From contig NZ_WEGH01000001.1 of the NCBI RefSeq assembly GCF_009604375.1, positions 248,001 through 312,000 of the forward strand: 64,000 nt of DNA. The letters are read 5' to 3'. The position numbers and the translations under genes are program-made. Origin of the DNA: Actinomadura macrotermitis (GTDB taxonomy: Bacteria > Actinomycetota > Actinomycetes > Streptosporangiales > Streptosporangiaceae). The notes beneath the pieces are model-generated. The model was not told the DNA's origin. It was given only the letters and a program-made list of their open reading frames with translations, and searched no databases. Position 1 is the first letter of the stretch. Every line of letters starts with the position of its first letter. Positions 48,693-59,326 of the stretch are shown piece after piece.

Positions 48693-49277
48693 ATGCTCGC
48701 GGTACTGACCGGCCTGGGGCTGAGCGCCGCCGCCGGGCTCAACGCCTACATCCCGATGCTGCTGGTCGGGCTGCTCGCCCGCTACAGCGACCTCGTCCGG
48801 CTGCCCGCCGAGTTCGGCTGGCTGACCAACGGCTGGGTGCTGACCGGGCTCGGGCTGCTGCTGACCGCCGAGGTGATCCTGGACAAGGTGCCGGTGGTCG
48901 ACTCGGCCAACGACGCGGTGCAGACCCTGGTGCGGCCCGCGGCCGGCGGCGCGGTCTTCGCCGCGACCGACGCCGCCGGGCGGCTCGACCACTCCGCCTT
49001 CATGCACGACAACCCCTGGATCGGCTGGGGCCTCGGCATCGTCGTCGCGCTGCTGGTGCACAGCACCAAGGCCGCGGTGAGGCCGGTCGTCAACGCCGGT
49101 ACCCTCGGGACCGGCGCCCCCGTGGTGAGCGCGGCCGAGGACGCGCTGTCCCTCGGCATGAGCGTGCTGGCCGTGCTGGCGCCGGTGGTCGCGCTGCTCC
49201 TGGTGGCGCTGCTCGCCTTCGCCGCCCTGCGCCTGCTGCGGCGCCGGCGCCGCCGCCGGGCGGCCGCAAGGGCCTGA
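48693..49277 (+). CDS. DUF4126 membrane protein
   Basis: A 194-residue protein with about four to five helices and the family N-terminus LTGLGLSAAAGLNAYIPMLLVGLLARY, plus VPVVDSANDAVQTLVRPAAGG. It ends in a polybasic cytoplasmic tail ([12 protein letters not shown]). Function unknown. Confidence 0.8.
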   Translation: MLAVLTGLGLSAAAGLNAYIPMLLVGLLARYSDLVRLPAEFGWLTNGWVLTGLGLLLTAEVILDKVPVVDSANDAVQTLVRPAAGGAVFAATDAAGRLDHSAFMHDNPWIGWGLGIVVALLVHSTKAAVRPVVNAGTLGTGAPVVSAAEDALSLGMSVLAVLAPVVALLLVALLAFAALRLLRRRRRRRAAARA

Positions 49278-49399
49278 GGGCCCTCGCCGATATCGCCTCC
49301 GCGGTGCGAGCCTGGCATGATTCAACACCGATCGGCAGGGAATAGGGGGACGGGGCTACCGACCTGCACCACAGCGTGACCGTTTTCGAAGGGATCGTC

Positions 49400-49633
49400 A
49401 TGACGCTCCGCGAAGAGCAGGCTGAAGTGCTGGTCGACCCCTCGGGCCTGTCCGCCGCGCAGAAGGCCGGCCGCGCCTGCGTGGTGTGCGGCAAGCGCTG
49501 GCCGTCCCCGCAGGTGCGCATCGGCCGCGCCGCCAAGGGCGGGCCGCTCTACGCCTGCACCGACGACGCGCCGCTCATCGTCCAGGCCCGCCCGAAGGCC
49601 GGCTCGGCGGCCGGTCCGACGCTCGCCACATGA
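49400..49633 (+). CDS. Small protein with a single CxxC knuckle, unknown function
   Basis: A 77-residue protein, mostly hydrophilic, with one CVVCGKRWPSPQVRIGR motif. A lone CxxC could pair with another molecule or be half of a zinc site. The start is uncertain (GTG 49376 or ATG 49400). It overlaps the convergent GNAT gene by 59 bp. Expression is uncertain. Confidence 0.55.
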   Translation: MTLREEQAEVLVDPSGLSAAQKAGRACVVCGKRWPSPQVRIGRAAKGGPLYACTDDAPLIVQARPKAGSAAGPTLAT

Positions 49634-50108
49634 CCAGGCGCGGGCCGAGCCCGGGCAGGCCCGCCGCCAGCTCGGCCCGCCAGTAGGCCCGCAGGCCCGG
49701 CCCCCACGCCTCCTCGGGCAGCTCGGCGAACCCGTGCCGGGCGTACCAGGGGCCGTTCCACGGCACGTCCCGGAAGGTCAGCAGGCTCACCCCGGGCGAG
49801 CCCGCCGCGGCGGCCCGCGCGAGGACCGCGCCGAGCAGCCGCCCGCCGATCCCCCGCCCCATCAGGTCGGCCCGCACCGCGATCTGCTCCAGATGGGTGC
49901 CGCCGTCCACCTCCCGCACCGCCGTGAACCCGGCGGGGGGCTCCCCCGCCACCAGGATCTCGGCCCCCTTGCCGATCATCTCCTCGATGACGGTGGGGCC
50001 GGGCGGGAAGACGATCCCGAGCGACGCGAACAGCGCGTCGGAGCTGTTCTCGATCGCCGGCAGCGGCTCCAGGTCGGCGGGCCCGGCCAGACGCACCTCG
50101 GTGTCCAT
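49575..50108 (-). CDS. GNAT-family N-acetyltransferase
   Basis: The 177-residue protein has the GNAT acetyl-CoA loop LEQIAVRADLMGRGIGGRLLGAVL and the C-terminal YARHGFAELPEE motif. It acetylates an amine, possibly a drug or peptide. It is 21 bp downstream of the MFS exporter and so likely shares its TetR control. Confidence 0.88.
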   Translation of the reverse strand: MDTEVRLAGPADLEPLPAIENSSDALFASLGIVFPPGPTVIEEMIGKGAEILVAGEPPAGFTAVREVDGGTHLEQIAVRADLMGRGIGGRLLGAVLARAAAAGSPGVSLLTFRDVPWNGPWYARHGFAELPEEAWGPGLRAYWRAELAAGLPGLGPRLVMWRASDRPPSRPSGGPGR

Positions 50109-50129
50109 GCCGCGAGGGTAGGACAGGGC

Positions 50130-51617
50130 CTACCGCGCCGTCACCGCGGTTTCGTCGGCCGTGGCGACCGCGGCGGCAGGGCGGCGCGGCGGCGCCAGCG
50201 CGGCGGCGATGGCGACCGTGCCGACCGCGCATACCGCGGCCGTCCCGTACAGCAGGAGGTGCAGCGCCTCGGTGAACCCGGCGGCCAGCGCGGCGCCGTC
50301 GCCGCCGGACAGGTCGCCGGCGGCGACCTTCGCGGCCAGCCCGGGCGAGCCGACGCGGGTGGCGGTCAGGCTGACCAGGACCGCGCCGAACACCGCGATG
50401 ACGATGGCCTCGCTGCCGATCCGCATGGTGTTGAGGAAGCCGGTGGCCATCCCCGCGCGCTCGGGCTCGACCAGGCTCATCGCCATCCCGTCGCCCGCGC
50501 CGAAGGTCAGCCCGGCGCCGAGGCCGATCAGCAGCAGCGGCCCGGCGATGACGGCGGCGGGGGTGTCCGGGCCGATCACGGTGAGCCAGGTGTTGCCCCC
50601 GGCGAACATCGCCAGCGCCGCCGTGATCACCGCGCGGGCCGGCACGCCCCGGTTGACCAGTCCCCCGGCCAGCGGCGGGGCCGCCAGCACCGGGGCGGTC
50701 ATCAGCAGCATCACCGTCCCGGCGCGCTGGGCGGACAGTCCGCCCGCGCCCACCAGGTAGGTCGGCAGGTAGGTCAGCAGCGTCACGAACCCGAAGGTCG
50801 TCACCACCGGCACCAGGCAGAGCGCCAGGAAGCGGCGGTCGCGCACCAGCGACAGGTCCAGCAGCGGGGCGGCCGAGCGCGCCTGCAGGACGGTGAAGGC
50901 GGCCAGCAGCGCCACGCCGGCGACCAGCAGGGCCGCCACGCCGGGGTTCGACCAGCCCCACCCGGGGCCCTGCACGGCGCCCAGCACCAGGGCGCCCAGC
51001 CCGGCGACGAACACCACCGCGCCGGTCACGTCCAGCCGGGGGCGCCGGGCGGCGCGGGACTCGGCGATGAACCCGGTACCGGTCAGCGCCACGATCAGCA
51101 CGGCCGCGTGCAGCCCGAAGGAGGCGCGCCAGCCGAGCGTGCCGGCCAGCCAGCCCGACAGGGTGGGGCCGGCCGCCAGGCCGAGCCCGGCGGCGCTGCC
51201 GAGGGCGGCGAACGCGCGGGTGCGGGCGGCGCCGTCGAAGGTGGTGGCCAGGATCGCGCCGCCGCTGGCGAACACCCCGGCCGCGCCGACGCCCGACAGC
51301 GCGCGGGCGGCGTCCAGCAGACCGGCGCCGGGGGCGGCCGCCGCGGCCAGCGAGCCGAGGGCGAACAGCGCCGCGCCGCCCGCGAAGACCCGGCGGCGGC
51401 CCAGCAGGTCGGCGGCGGACCCGGCGACCAGCATGAACGAGGCGAACGTCAGGTTGTAGGCGTTCATCACCCACTGCAGCGGCGCGCCGGCGGCGTGCAG
51501 GTCCGCGCCGATGCCCGGCAGCGCGACCGCCGCCCCGGAGATGGACATCGGCACGGTGATGAAGGCCGCCAGCACCACCACGAGGGTGATCAGCGGATGT
51601 GAGCGATCGCTGCGCAC
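50130..51617 (-). CDS. MFS multidrug exporter, DHA2 (14-helix) type
   Basis: The 495-residue protein has about 14 membrane helices and the DHA2 motifs (LQWVMNAYNLTFASFMLVAGSAADLLGRRRVF, motif A; ALSGVGAAGVFASGGAIL, motif C region). It exports small molecules by proton antiport. GTG at 51617 has AAGGAG 8 nt upstream. Divergent to a TetR gene with a palindromic operator between. Confidence 0.9.
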   Translation of the reverse strand: MRSDRSHPLITLVVVLAAFITVPMSISGAAVALPGIGADLHAAGAPLQWVMNAYNLTFASFMLVAGSAADLLGRRRVFAGGAALFALGSLAAAAAPGAGLLDAARALSGVGAAGVFASGGAILATTFDGAARTRAFAALGSAAGLGLAAGPTLSGWLAGTLGWRASFGLHAAVLIVALTGTGFIAESRAARRPRLDVTGAVVFVAGLGALVLGAVQGPGWGWSNPGVAALLVAGVALLAAFTVLQARSAAPLLDLSLVRDRRFLALCLVPVVTTFGFVTLLTYLPTYLVGAGGLSAQRAGTVMLLMTAPVLAAPPLAGGLVNRGVPARAVITAALAMFAGGNTWLTVIGPDTPAAVIAGPLLLIGLGAGLTFGAGDGMAMSLVEPERAGMATGFLNTMRIGSEAIVIAVFGAVLVSLTATRVGSPGLAAKVAAGDLSGGDGAALAAGFTEALHLLLYGTAAVCAVGTVAIAAALAPPRRPAAAVATADETAVTAR

Positions 51618-51675
51618 GGAACGGGCTCCTTGACGGGGGGACGAGGGCGGCCCCAGATGGCCACCAAGGCGAGAG

Positions 51676-51690
51676 TGCCACTCAGTGGCA
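51676..51690. promoter_or_regulatory. TetR-type operator between the MFS and tetR genes
   Basis: TGCCACT-C-AGTGGCA, a perfect 7-bp inverted repeat with a 1-bp centre in the 117-bp divergent intergenic region. Position and symmetry fit repression of both genes by the adjacent TetR protein. Confidence 0.7.
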
Positions 51691-51734
51691 TAAGAAGTCA
51701 AAGGGCAACTGCTGCCGGGTGCTAATCTCATGAC

Positions 51735-52349
51735 GTGAGCGATGACCTGCGCGACCTGCCGCTACGCGAACGCAAGAAGCTGCGCACCCGCCGCGCCCTG
51801 GCCGAGACCGCGCTCCGGCTGTTCACCGAACGCGGCTACGAGGCCACCACGCTGGACGACCTGTGCGACGCGGTGGAGGTGTCCAAGCGCACCCTGTTCC
51901 GCAACTTCCCCTCCAAGGAGGACATCGCGCTCGCCGCCGACAGCGACCTGTGGTCGGCCTACCTGGAGTACGTGCCCACCGCCCAGGCGGACGGCCCGCT
52001 GCTGAAGGTCCTGCACGCCGCCCTGGACACCACCCTCGGCGCCATGGACCCCGACTGGGACCGCCGCTTCCTGGCCGCCCGCGAACTGTCGGAGCTCGTC
52101 CCCGCCCTGCAGGCGCACAGCCTCGGCTACTGCCACGACACCACCCGGGCCCTGATCCGGGCGGTGGGCGGCCGCTCGGACGCCGACCCGATGCGCCTCC
52201 ACCTGGTCGTGGAGGTCTTCGTGGCCGCCTGGCGCACCGCGTCCCTGCACTGGGCGGCCCAGCACGGCGAGGGCGGCCGCGCCGCCCTGCGGACCCTGGT
52301 CGCCCAGGCCTTCGCCGACCTCCCCGCGGCTCTGACGCACCCCGCGTGA
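51735..52349 (+). CDS. TetR-family transcriptional regulator
   Basis: The 204-residue protein has the TetR HTH (TRRALAETALRLFTERGYEATTLDDLCDAVEVSKRTLFRNFPSKEDIA, residues 18-62) and an all-alpha ligand domain. It probably represses the divergent MFS-GNAT pair. GTG start at 51735. Confidence 0.92.
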   Translation: MSDDLRDLPLRERKKLRTRRALAETALRLFTERGYEATTLDDLCDAVEVSKRTLFRNFPSKEDIALAADSDLWSAYLEYVPTAQADGPLLKVLHAALDTTLGAMDPDWDRRFLAARELSELVPALQAHSLGYCHDTTRALIRAVGGRSDADPMRLHLVVEVFVAAWRTASLHWAAQHGEGGRAALRTLVAQAFADLPAALTHPA

Positions 52350-52453
52350 ATCGCGATCGGCCCGGCGGGCGACGCGGCAAAGGCGGGGACCGCCTGCGCG
52401 CTGACGAGGATTGCCCCATTCTGGAGGTTCGGGCCGACGCGAAGGAGGCAGCG

Positions 52454-52729
52454 ATGATCGCAAGAGTCGCCGTATGGGAACCGATGCCGACCGACGACCG
52501 CGACTGGGTGCTGGACGCCGCCGCCGGCACGCCCGGCGTCCACGGTGCGTACCACCTCATCGACCCCGCCACCGGCAACGGGCTGGCCATCGCCTTCTTC
52601 GAGGACGAGGCCGCGGCCCACGCCGCGCGCAAGGCGATCGAGCAGCGCGCCGAGGAGATCGGCTGGAACAGCGCCCCGCACCCGTCGCCCGCCTCCCAGA
52701 CGATCTACCAGGTCATCCGGCACGTGTAG
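52454..52729 (+). CDS. Small ABM/YdhR-like ferredoxin-fold protein
   Basis: A 91-residue protein: ARVAVWEPMPTDDRDWVLDAAAGTPGVHGAYHLIDPATGNGLAIAFFEDEAAAHAARKAI, with the beta-alpha-beta spacing of dimeric alpha-beta barrel proteins. No catalytic residue is evident. GGAGG precedes the ATG. Probably stand-alone. Confidence 0.65.
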   Translation: MIARVAVWEPMPTDDRDWVLDAAAGTPGVHGAYHLIDPATGNGLAIAFFEDEAAAHAARKAIEQRAEEIGWNSAPHPSPASQTIYQVIRHV

Positions 52730-52872
52730 CGCGGCGCTCATGGGAGCCCGCCGCTTCCATGGTCGCTTTCGGCCGGTCGTGCGGACCCGGGCCCCGGGCC
52801 CGCCTCGCCGATGAGCGGTCCACCGGGGCCGTGCGCGGCGCCGCCCGCGCCGCGGGGCTCCGGCGCAAGGAT

Positions 52873-52905
52873 CAGGCCCGCGCGCCGGGAAGGCGGGCGG
52901 GCCTG
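52873..52905 (-). terminator. Terminator of uvrB
   Basis: 14-bp arms (52873-52886 and 52892-52905) with one mismatch, 14 bp past the uvrB stop. Confidence 0.65.
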
Positions 52906-52918
52906 GGACGGCGGCGGG

Positions 52919-55033
<2,115 letters not shown>

Positions 55034-55077
55034 TCCCGCCCTTTCGTGAAGGGGCCCGGTCGCCCCCGCTCGGTTCC

Positions 55078-55100
55078 ACTGTATGCAGGAGGTGTGACAA
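55078..55100 (-). promoter_or_regulatory. PafBC/RecA-NDp-type promoter of uvrB
   Basis: On the minus strand TTGTCA (55095-55100) and TACAGT (55078-55083) are 11 nt apart, matching the RecA-independent, PafBC-dependent damage promoter (TTGTCA-N11-TANNNT, recalled from mycobacterial work). No LexA SOS box was seen. The start of transcription would be about 40 nt before the ATG. Confidence 0.6.
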
Positions 55101-55127
55101 TCGCGGGGACCGGGACGTTCGCGCAGG

Positions 55128-56282
55128 TCAGGAAGCCGGCAGCGGGAGGCGGGCGCGGACGGTGTAGCCGCCGGGCGGGGTCGGCCCGGCCTCCAGCCGG
55201 CCGCCGAGGGCGGTGACGCGCTCGCGCAGCCCGACCAGGCCGTTGCCGCCCGAGGGCAGCCCGTGCCGGGGCGCGGCGGCGGGCGGCCGGTTGGTGATCT
55301 CGATCTCCACCGCGCCCGGCAGCAGCCCGAGCCCGACGCGGGTGTCGGCGTCCCCGGCGTGCTTGTGCACGTTGGTGAGCGCCTCCTGGACGATCCGGTA
55401 GACGGTGCGGCCGACGGCGGCCGGCATCGGGCTCTCCTCGCCGGTCACCTCCACGTCGACGCGCAGCCCGGCGGCGCGGGACTGGCCGATCAGCTCGTGC
55501 ACGTCGGCCAGCGTCGGCGCCTCGGCGGGCAGCGTCTCCTCGCCCTGGCGCAGCACCCCGATGACCTGCCGCAGCTCCTCCAGCGCCTGCCGCCCCATGT
55601 CGCCGATCACCGCGGCGGTCTCGGCGGCGCGGGCCGGGTCGCGCGCGACGGTCGCCTTCAGCGCCCCGGCGTGCACGACCATCACGCTGACCCGGTTGGC
55701 GACGACGTCGTGCATCTCGCGGGCGATGCGGGTGCGCTCCTCGGCGCGGGCGCGCTCGGTGAGCAGGCCCTGCTCGCGCTCCAGCCGGGCGGCGCGCTCC
55801 TGCAGCGAGGCGACGAGCTGCTTGCGGGCACCCATGTACAGGCCGAGCACGACCGGCAGCACGGTGAAGGCCAGCGCGAAGATCGACTTGGCCAGGAACG
55901 AGCTGTCCTGGTCGGTCGCCCCCGGCAGGCCGAGCGCCACGGCGTACCCGAACGCGGCGACCGCGAGCACGGTGCGGCGGGAGGCGGCGTAGGCGCCGAG
56001 GGAGTACAGCACGACCAGGGCGGCGAACCCGCCGCCGCCCGTCACCGCGACGAACACCACGTTGAACACCGCGAGCCCGACCGGGTGGCGGCGGCGCACC
56101 ACCAGCGCGAGCGCGCCGACGGCCCCGCTGGCTGCGACGACCTCGCGCGGGAACCAGAAGTGCCGGTAGGCCAGGTAGAGGAAGGCCGCGTCGAGCACGG
56201 CGAAGCCGGCGGCCAGCGACACGTCGAGCACCGCTGATCTTCGTGACGGCCACCATGCCGCCCGCCGGCCGCCCCTGCGCAT
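55128..56282 (-). CDS. NarL-type sensor histidine kinase without adjacent response regulator
   Basis: The 384-residue protein has about five to six membrane helices (residues 15-165), a short coiled coil, a HisKA_3 dimerisation helix with the phospho-acceptor His in [23 protein letters not shown], and an HATPase domain with N-box [12 protein letters not shown] and G-box [17 protein letters not shown]. It senses a membrane or envelope signal. No response regulator is on either side, so the partner is elsewhere. ATG 56282 is the likeliest start. Confidence 0.9.
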   Translation of the reverse strand: MRRGGRRAAWWPSRRSAVLDVSLAAGFAVLDAAFLYLAYRHFWFPREVVAASGAVGALALVVRRRHPVGLAVFNVVFVAVTGGGGFAALVVLYSLGAYAASRRTVLAVAAFGYAVALGLPGATDQDSSFLAKSIFALAFTVLPVVLGLYMGARKQLVASLQERAARLEREQGLLTERARAEERTRIAREMHDVVANRVSVMVVHAGALKATVARDPARAAETAAVIGDMGRQALEELRQVIGVLRQGEETLPAEAPTLADVHELIGQSRAAGLRVDVEVTGEESPMPAAVGRTVYRIVQEALTNVHKHAGDADTRVGLGLLPGAVEIEITNRPPAAAPRHGLPSGGNGLVGLRERVTALGGRLEAGPTPPGGYTVRARLPLPAS

Positions 56283-56394
56283 GGGCCCGACCCTATAGCC
56301 AGGAGGCGCGCCGCCGCGCGGGACGGCCGGTGGCCCGGCGCCCGCGGCGGTGGTTACGATGACGGCGCCGACAAGGACGGGGATACAGCACACC

Positions 56395-57405
56395 ATGACC
56401 CGAATCGCCGTGTGGCTCGGGAAGAACGCCGACGCCGTGATCGCGCTGCTGCTGGCCCTCGTGGTCGCCGTCCTCGGCCTCGGGGTGGACATGCCCAACG
56501 AGGACGAGATCGTCAACAGCGCCACCCTCGCGGTGATCGGCCTGCTGGCCACCTCGGTGCTGCGCGACCGGGGGCGCCGCGAGCCGGTGGAGACCGAGGT
56601 GCGCGCGTCGCTGCGGGAATCATCGCAGACGCTCGGGGAGCTGAGCGGCCGGCTGGCGCACATGGACCGCTTCGAGCAGGTGGTGGACGACGCCCGGCGG
56701 GCGCTGGACGAGGCGTCGGTGGTGCGGGTGCTCAGCCGCGCCCAGCTCGACCAGGTGCTGACCGAGGCCCGCCGCAGCACCGACCGCTGGCACTACAAGG
56801 GCGGCACCGGCCGCTACCTGCGCACCCGCACGCTGCCCGAGTGCGTGGCGGCGGCCCGCCGCGAGCGCCGCACGCTGCTGATGCGGGTGGAGATCGTCGA
56901 CCCGGCCGACGAGCAGGTGTGCGAGACCTTCGCCCGGCACCGCGACTCGCTGCCCGAGGGGCCGGGCGGGACGGCGCCGCAGGACCGCTGGACCGCCGAC
57001 CGGGTCCGCAAGGAGGTCTACGCCACCGTGCTGGCGGCGTGCTGGTACCGGCAGCGGTTCGCGATGCTGGACATCGACGTCGGCCTGTCGCGGGCGATGA
57101 CCACGATCCGCTACGACCTGTCGGCGTCGCTGATCGCGGTGACCCGCGACGACCCGGCCGGCGACGTGCTGATCGTGGACGCGGGCCGGTTCTACTACGG
57201 CTGGTGCGCGACCGAGCTGCAGACCAGCCTGGAGCAGGCGCGGCGGGTGCCGATCGAGCAGGCCCGGCTGGCGCCGCTCGGCGACGAGCCGACGCTGGAG
57301 GAGGTCCGCAAGCTGTTCGAGGTGCTGAACCTGCCGCTGCCGCGCGGGTACACCGACCGCGACGTCATCGAGATCGTCCGCAAGGCGCTGCGGCCCGCGC
57401 CATGA
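56395..57405 (+). CDS. Unrecognised membrane-anchored protein, first of a two-gene unit
   Basis: The 336-residue protein has two membrane segments near the N-terminus (about 11-30 and 41-56, ADAVIALLLALVVAVLGLGV; NSATLAVIGLLATSVL), then a basic stretch, a helix (about 70-110) and a soluble domain with the striking motif RWHYKGGTGRYLRTRTLP (about 132-149), followed by an alpha/beta region ending near residue 330. I do not recognise the domain; a very loose similarity to PLD-like HxK segments is visible but no HKD is complete. The stop overlaps the next ATG (ATGA). Start uncertain (56359 is possible). Confidence 0.7.
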   Translation: MTRIAVWLGKNADAVIALLLALVVAVLGLGVDMPNEDEIVNSATLAVIGLLATSVLRDRGRREPVETEVRASLRESSQTLGELSGRLAHMDRFEQVVDDARRALDEASVVRVLSRAQLDQVLTEARRSTDRWHYKGGTGRYLRTRTLPECVAAARRERRTLLMRVEIVDPADEQVCETFARHRDSLPEGPGGTAPQDRWTADRVRKEVYATVLAACWYRQRFAMLDIDVGLSRAMTTIRYDLSASLIAVTRDDPAGDVLIVDAGRFYYGWCATELQTSLEQARRVPIEQARLAPLGDEPTLEEVRKLFEVLNLPLPRGYTDRDVIEIVRKALRPAP

Positions 57406-58049
57406 CCGCCGCGGACCTGCCCGCGCTGCTGCGGGGCGGCCCCGGTCCGGGCGCCCCCGACCATGGGGCGCTGCGCGCCTGGGTCCGCGCGGCGGTGCGG
57501 GAGGTGCCGGCGGGCGCGGCGGTGCGCCATCCGCTCGGGTTCGTGTGCCTGCCGGTGCGCCGGACACCGGAGACGGGCGTGTGCGTGCACGTGTGGTCGC
57601 CGCGGCTGCCGGGGGCGGCGCCGACGACCTCGGGCGTGCACTGCCACAGCTGGGACCTGGTCAGCTACGTGCTGTTCGGCGAGATCGGCAACGAGACGCC
57701 GGCCGTGGCGGACACGGTGGAGCGTCCCACCCACCGCCTGTTCGAGGTGGTCAGCCGGGCCGGCACCGACGATCTGCGCCCGACCGGCCGCACGGTGCGC
57801 CGCGCCGCCGGCGAGACGGGGCGGTTCGGCGGCGGCGACGTCTACCGGCTGCCCGCCGGGGTGTTCCACCGGACGGTGGTGCCGGCGGGCGTGGACACCG
57901 CCACGGTCGCCGTCGGCCGGGTCCGGCCGGGCCACGGCGACCTGTCGCTCGGCCCGCTCGGCGGCGGCCCGCACCGGGTGACGCGCACGCCGTGCGATCC
58001 GGACGAGCTGGCCGAGGCGGTCCGGGTGACGCTGGATGGGCTCGGCTAG
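57402..58049 (+). CDS. Cupin-fold protein coupled to the membrane protein
   Basis: The 215-residue protein has a cupin-like metal motif GVHCHSWDLVSYVLFGEIGNE (two His separated by Cys) and later YRLPAGVFHRTVVPAG, reminiscent of cysteine-dioxygenase-type cupins. Likely binds a metal and a small ligand. Coupled by a 4-bp overlap to the preceding membrane protein, so the two should work together. Its end overlaps the convergent transporter gene by 4 bp. Function not known. Confidence 0.7.
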   Translation: MTAADLPALLRGGPGPGAPDHGALRAWVRAAVREVPAGAAVRHPLGFVCLPVRRTPETGVCVHVWSPRLPGAAPTTSGVHCHSWDLVSYVLFGEIGNETPAVADTVERPTHRLFEVVSRAGTDDLRPTGRTVRRAAGETGRFGGGDVYRLPAGVFHRTVVPAGVDTATVAVGRVRPGHGDLSLGPLGGGPHRVTRTPCDPDELAEAVRVTLDGLG

Positions 58050-59263
58050 CCGGTCGCCAGCAGCGCGCCGGTCGCGGCGGCGCAGCCCGCCGCCGCCAGG
58101 ACGACGCCGGTGAGGACGAACTTGCGCATCGGGACGCGCACGTCCCAGCGGCGGCACCACTCGAACCACAGCAGCGTCGCCAGCGACCCCCACGGGGTGA
58201 TGACGGGGCCGACGTTGGTGCCGATGAGCAGGGACAGCAGCTGGTCGCGGTGCCCGGCCGCGACGGCCGACTCCCCCGCCACGTAGGCCGGCAGGTTGTT
58301 GAGGACGTTGGACAGGCCCGCCCCGGCGAACGCCGCGCGCAGCGCCCCGCCGGTCCCGTCGTCGGTGCCGACCAGGGCCCGCATGACCTCGTCCAGGCCG
58401 TGCCGCTCCAGCGTCGGGACGACCAGGAACAGGCCGGTCACGAAGACCATGAGCTGCCACGGGATCAGCGCGGGGCCGAGCGCGGAGCGGTCGCGGACGG
58501 CGAACGCGGCGACCGCGACGACGGCGGCGGCGGCCGCGGCGAGGCCGAGCTGGATGCCGGTGTGCACGCCCGCCAGGATCGCGGCGATGAACAGCAGGCA
58601 CGCGCCGCCGGTCGCCCAGAACAGCACCGGGTCGCCGATCGGCTCGGGCGGCGGCGGGTCGTAGCGGTCGGCGCCGCGCATCCGCCGCCGCCAGAAGAAC
58701 ACCCAGAGCAGCAGCATCGTGACGGCGAGGGCGGCCAGCTGCGGCGCCCACATCCGCGCCGCGAACGCCCGCGTCTCCAGGGCCACCCGGTCGGACGCCA
58801 GCAGGTTCGTCAGATTCGACACCGGTAGCAGCAGCGACGCGGTGTTGGCGAGCCAGACCGTCGTCATCGCCAAGGGCAGCGCGGCGATGCCAGCGCGCGC
58901 GGCGAGCGCCAGCATGACGGGCGTGAGCAGCACCGCCGTGGTGTCCAGGTTCAGGAAGACGGTGTTGACGGTCGCGAACGCCACGCACAGCAGGAACAGC
59001 GCCGGGTAGCCGCCGCGGCCCGCGCGGGCCATCCGCTGCGCGATCGCGTCGAACACGCCCGCCTGCTTGGTCAGCTCGGCCAGCACGATGACGGCGAACA
59101 GGAACAGCAGCAGCGGCGCGATCCGGTCGACGCTGGCGCGGGCGTCGGCCGCCGGCAGCGCGCCGGTCGCCACGAACACCAGGCCGAGGAGCAGGACCGC
59201 GACGCGGATCCAGTCGAGAACGCCGAGCGACCGCGCGGCGCGGCGGAGGGTCCAGGTGGCCAC
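58046..59263 (-). CDS. ArsB/NhaD-like (SLC13-type, ion transporter superfamily) membrane transporter
   Basis: The 405-residue protein has about 11 membrane helices and the IT-superfamily motifs NTVFLNLDTTAVLLTPVM and GTNVGPVITPWGSLATLLW, typical of ArsB and citrate/sulfate-type carriers. The substrate (arsenite, an organic acid or an ion) is not decided; no ArsR or ArsC is adjacent. GTG 59263 is proposed; the start is uncertain because the ribosome site is poor. Confidence 0.8.
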   Translation of the reverse strand: MATWTLRRAARSLGVLDWIRVAVLLLGLVFVATGALPAADARASVDRIAPLLLFLFAVIVLAELTKQAGVFDAIAQRMARAGRGGYPALFLLCVAFATVNTVFLNLDTTAVLLTPVMLALAARAGIAALPLAMTTVWLANTASLLLPVSNLTNLLASDRVALETRAFAARMWAPQLAALAVTMLLLWVFFWRRRMRGADRYDPPPPEPIGDPVLFWATGGACLLFIAAILAGVHTGIQLGLAAAAAAVVAVAAFAVRDRSALGPALIPWQLMVFVTGLFLVVPTLERHGLDEVMRALVGTDDGTGGALRAAFAGAGLSNVLNNLPAYVAGESAVAAGHRDQLLSLLIGTNVGPVITPWGSLATLLWFEWCRRWDVRVPMRKFVLTGVVLAAAGCAAATGALLATG

Positions 59264-59326
59264 CCTTGATCTTAAAGGGCGGCCGGGGCGCTGCGGCGGG
59301 CCGTACGGGCAAGGAATACTGACCGC

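Noticed and set aside
55034..55127. LexA SOS box upstream of uvrB
   Set aside because: No TCGAAC-N4-GTTCGA-like sequence is present; the spaced TTGTCA/TACAGT elements are the better explanation.
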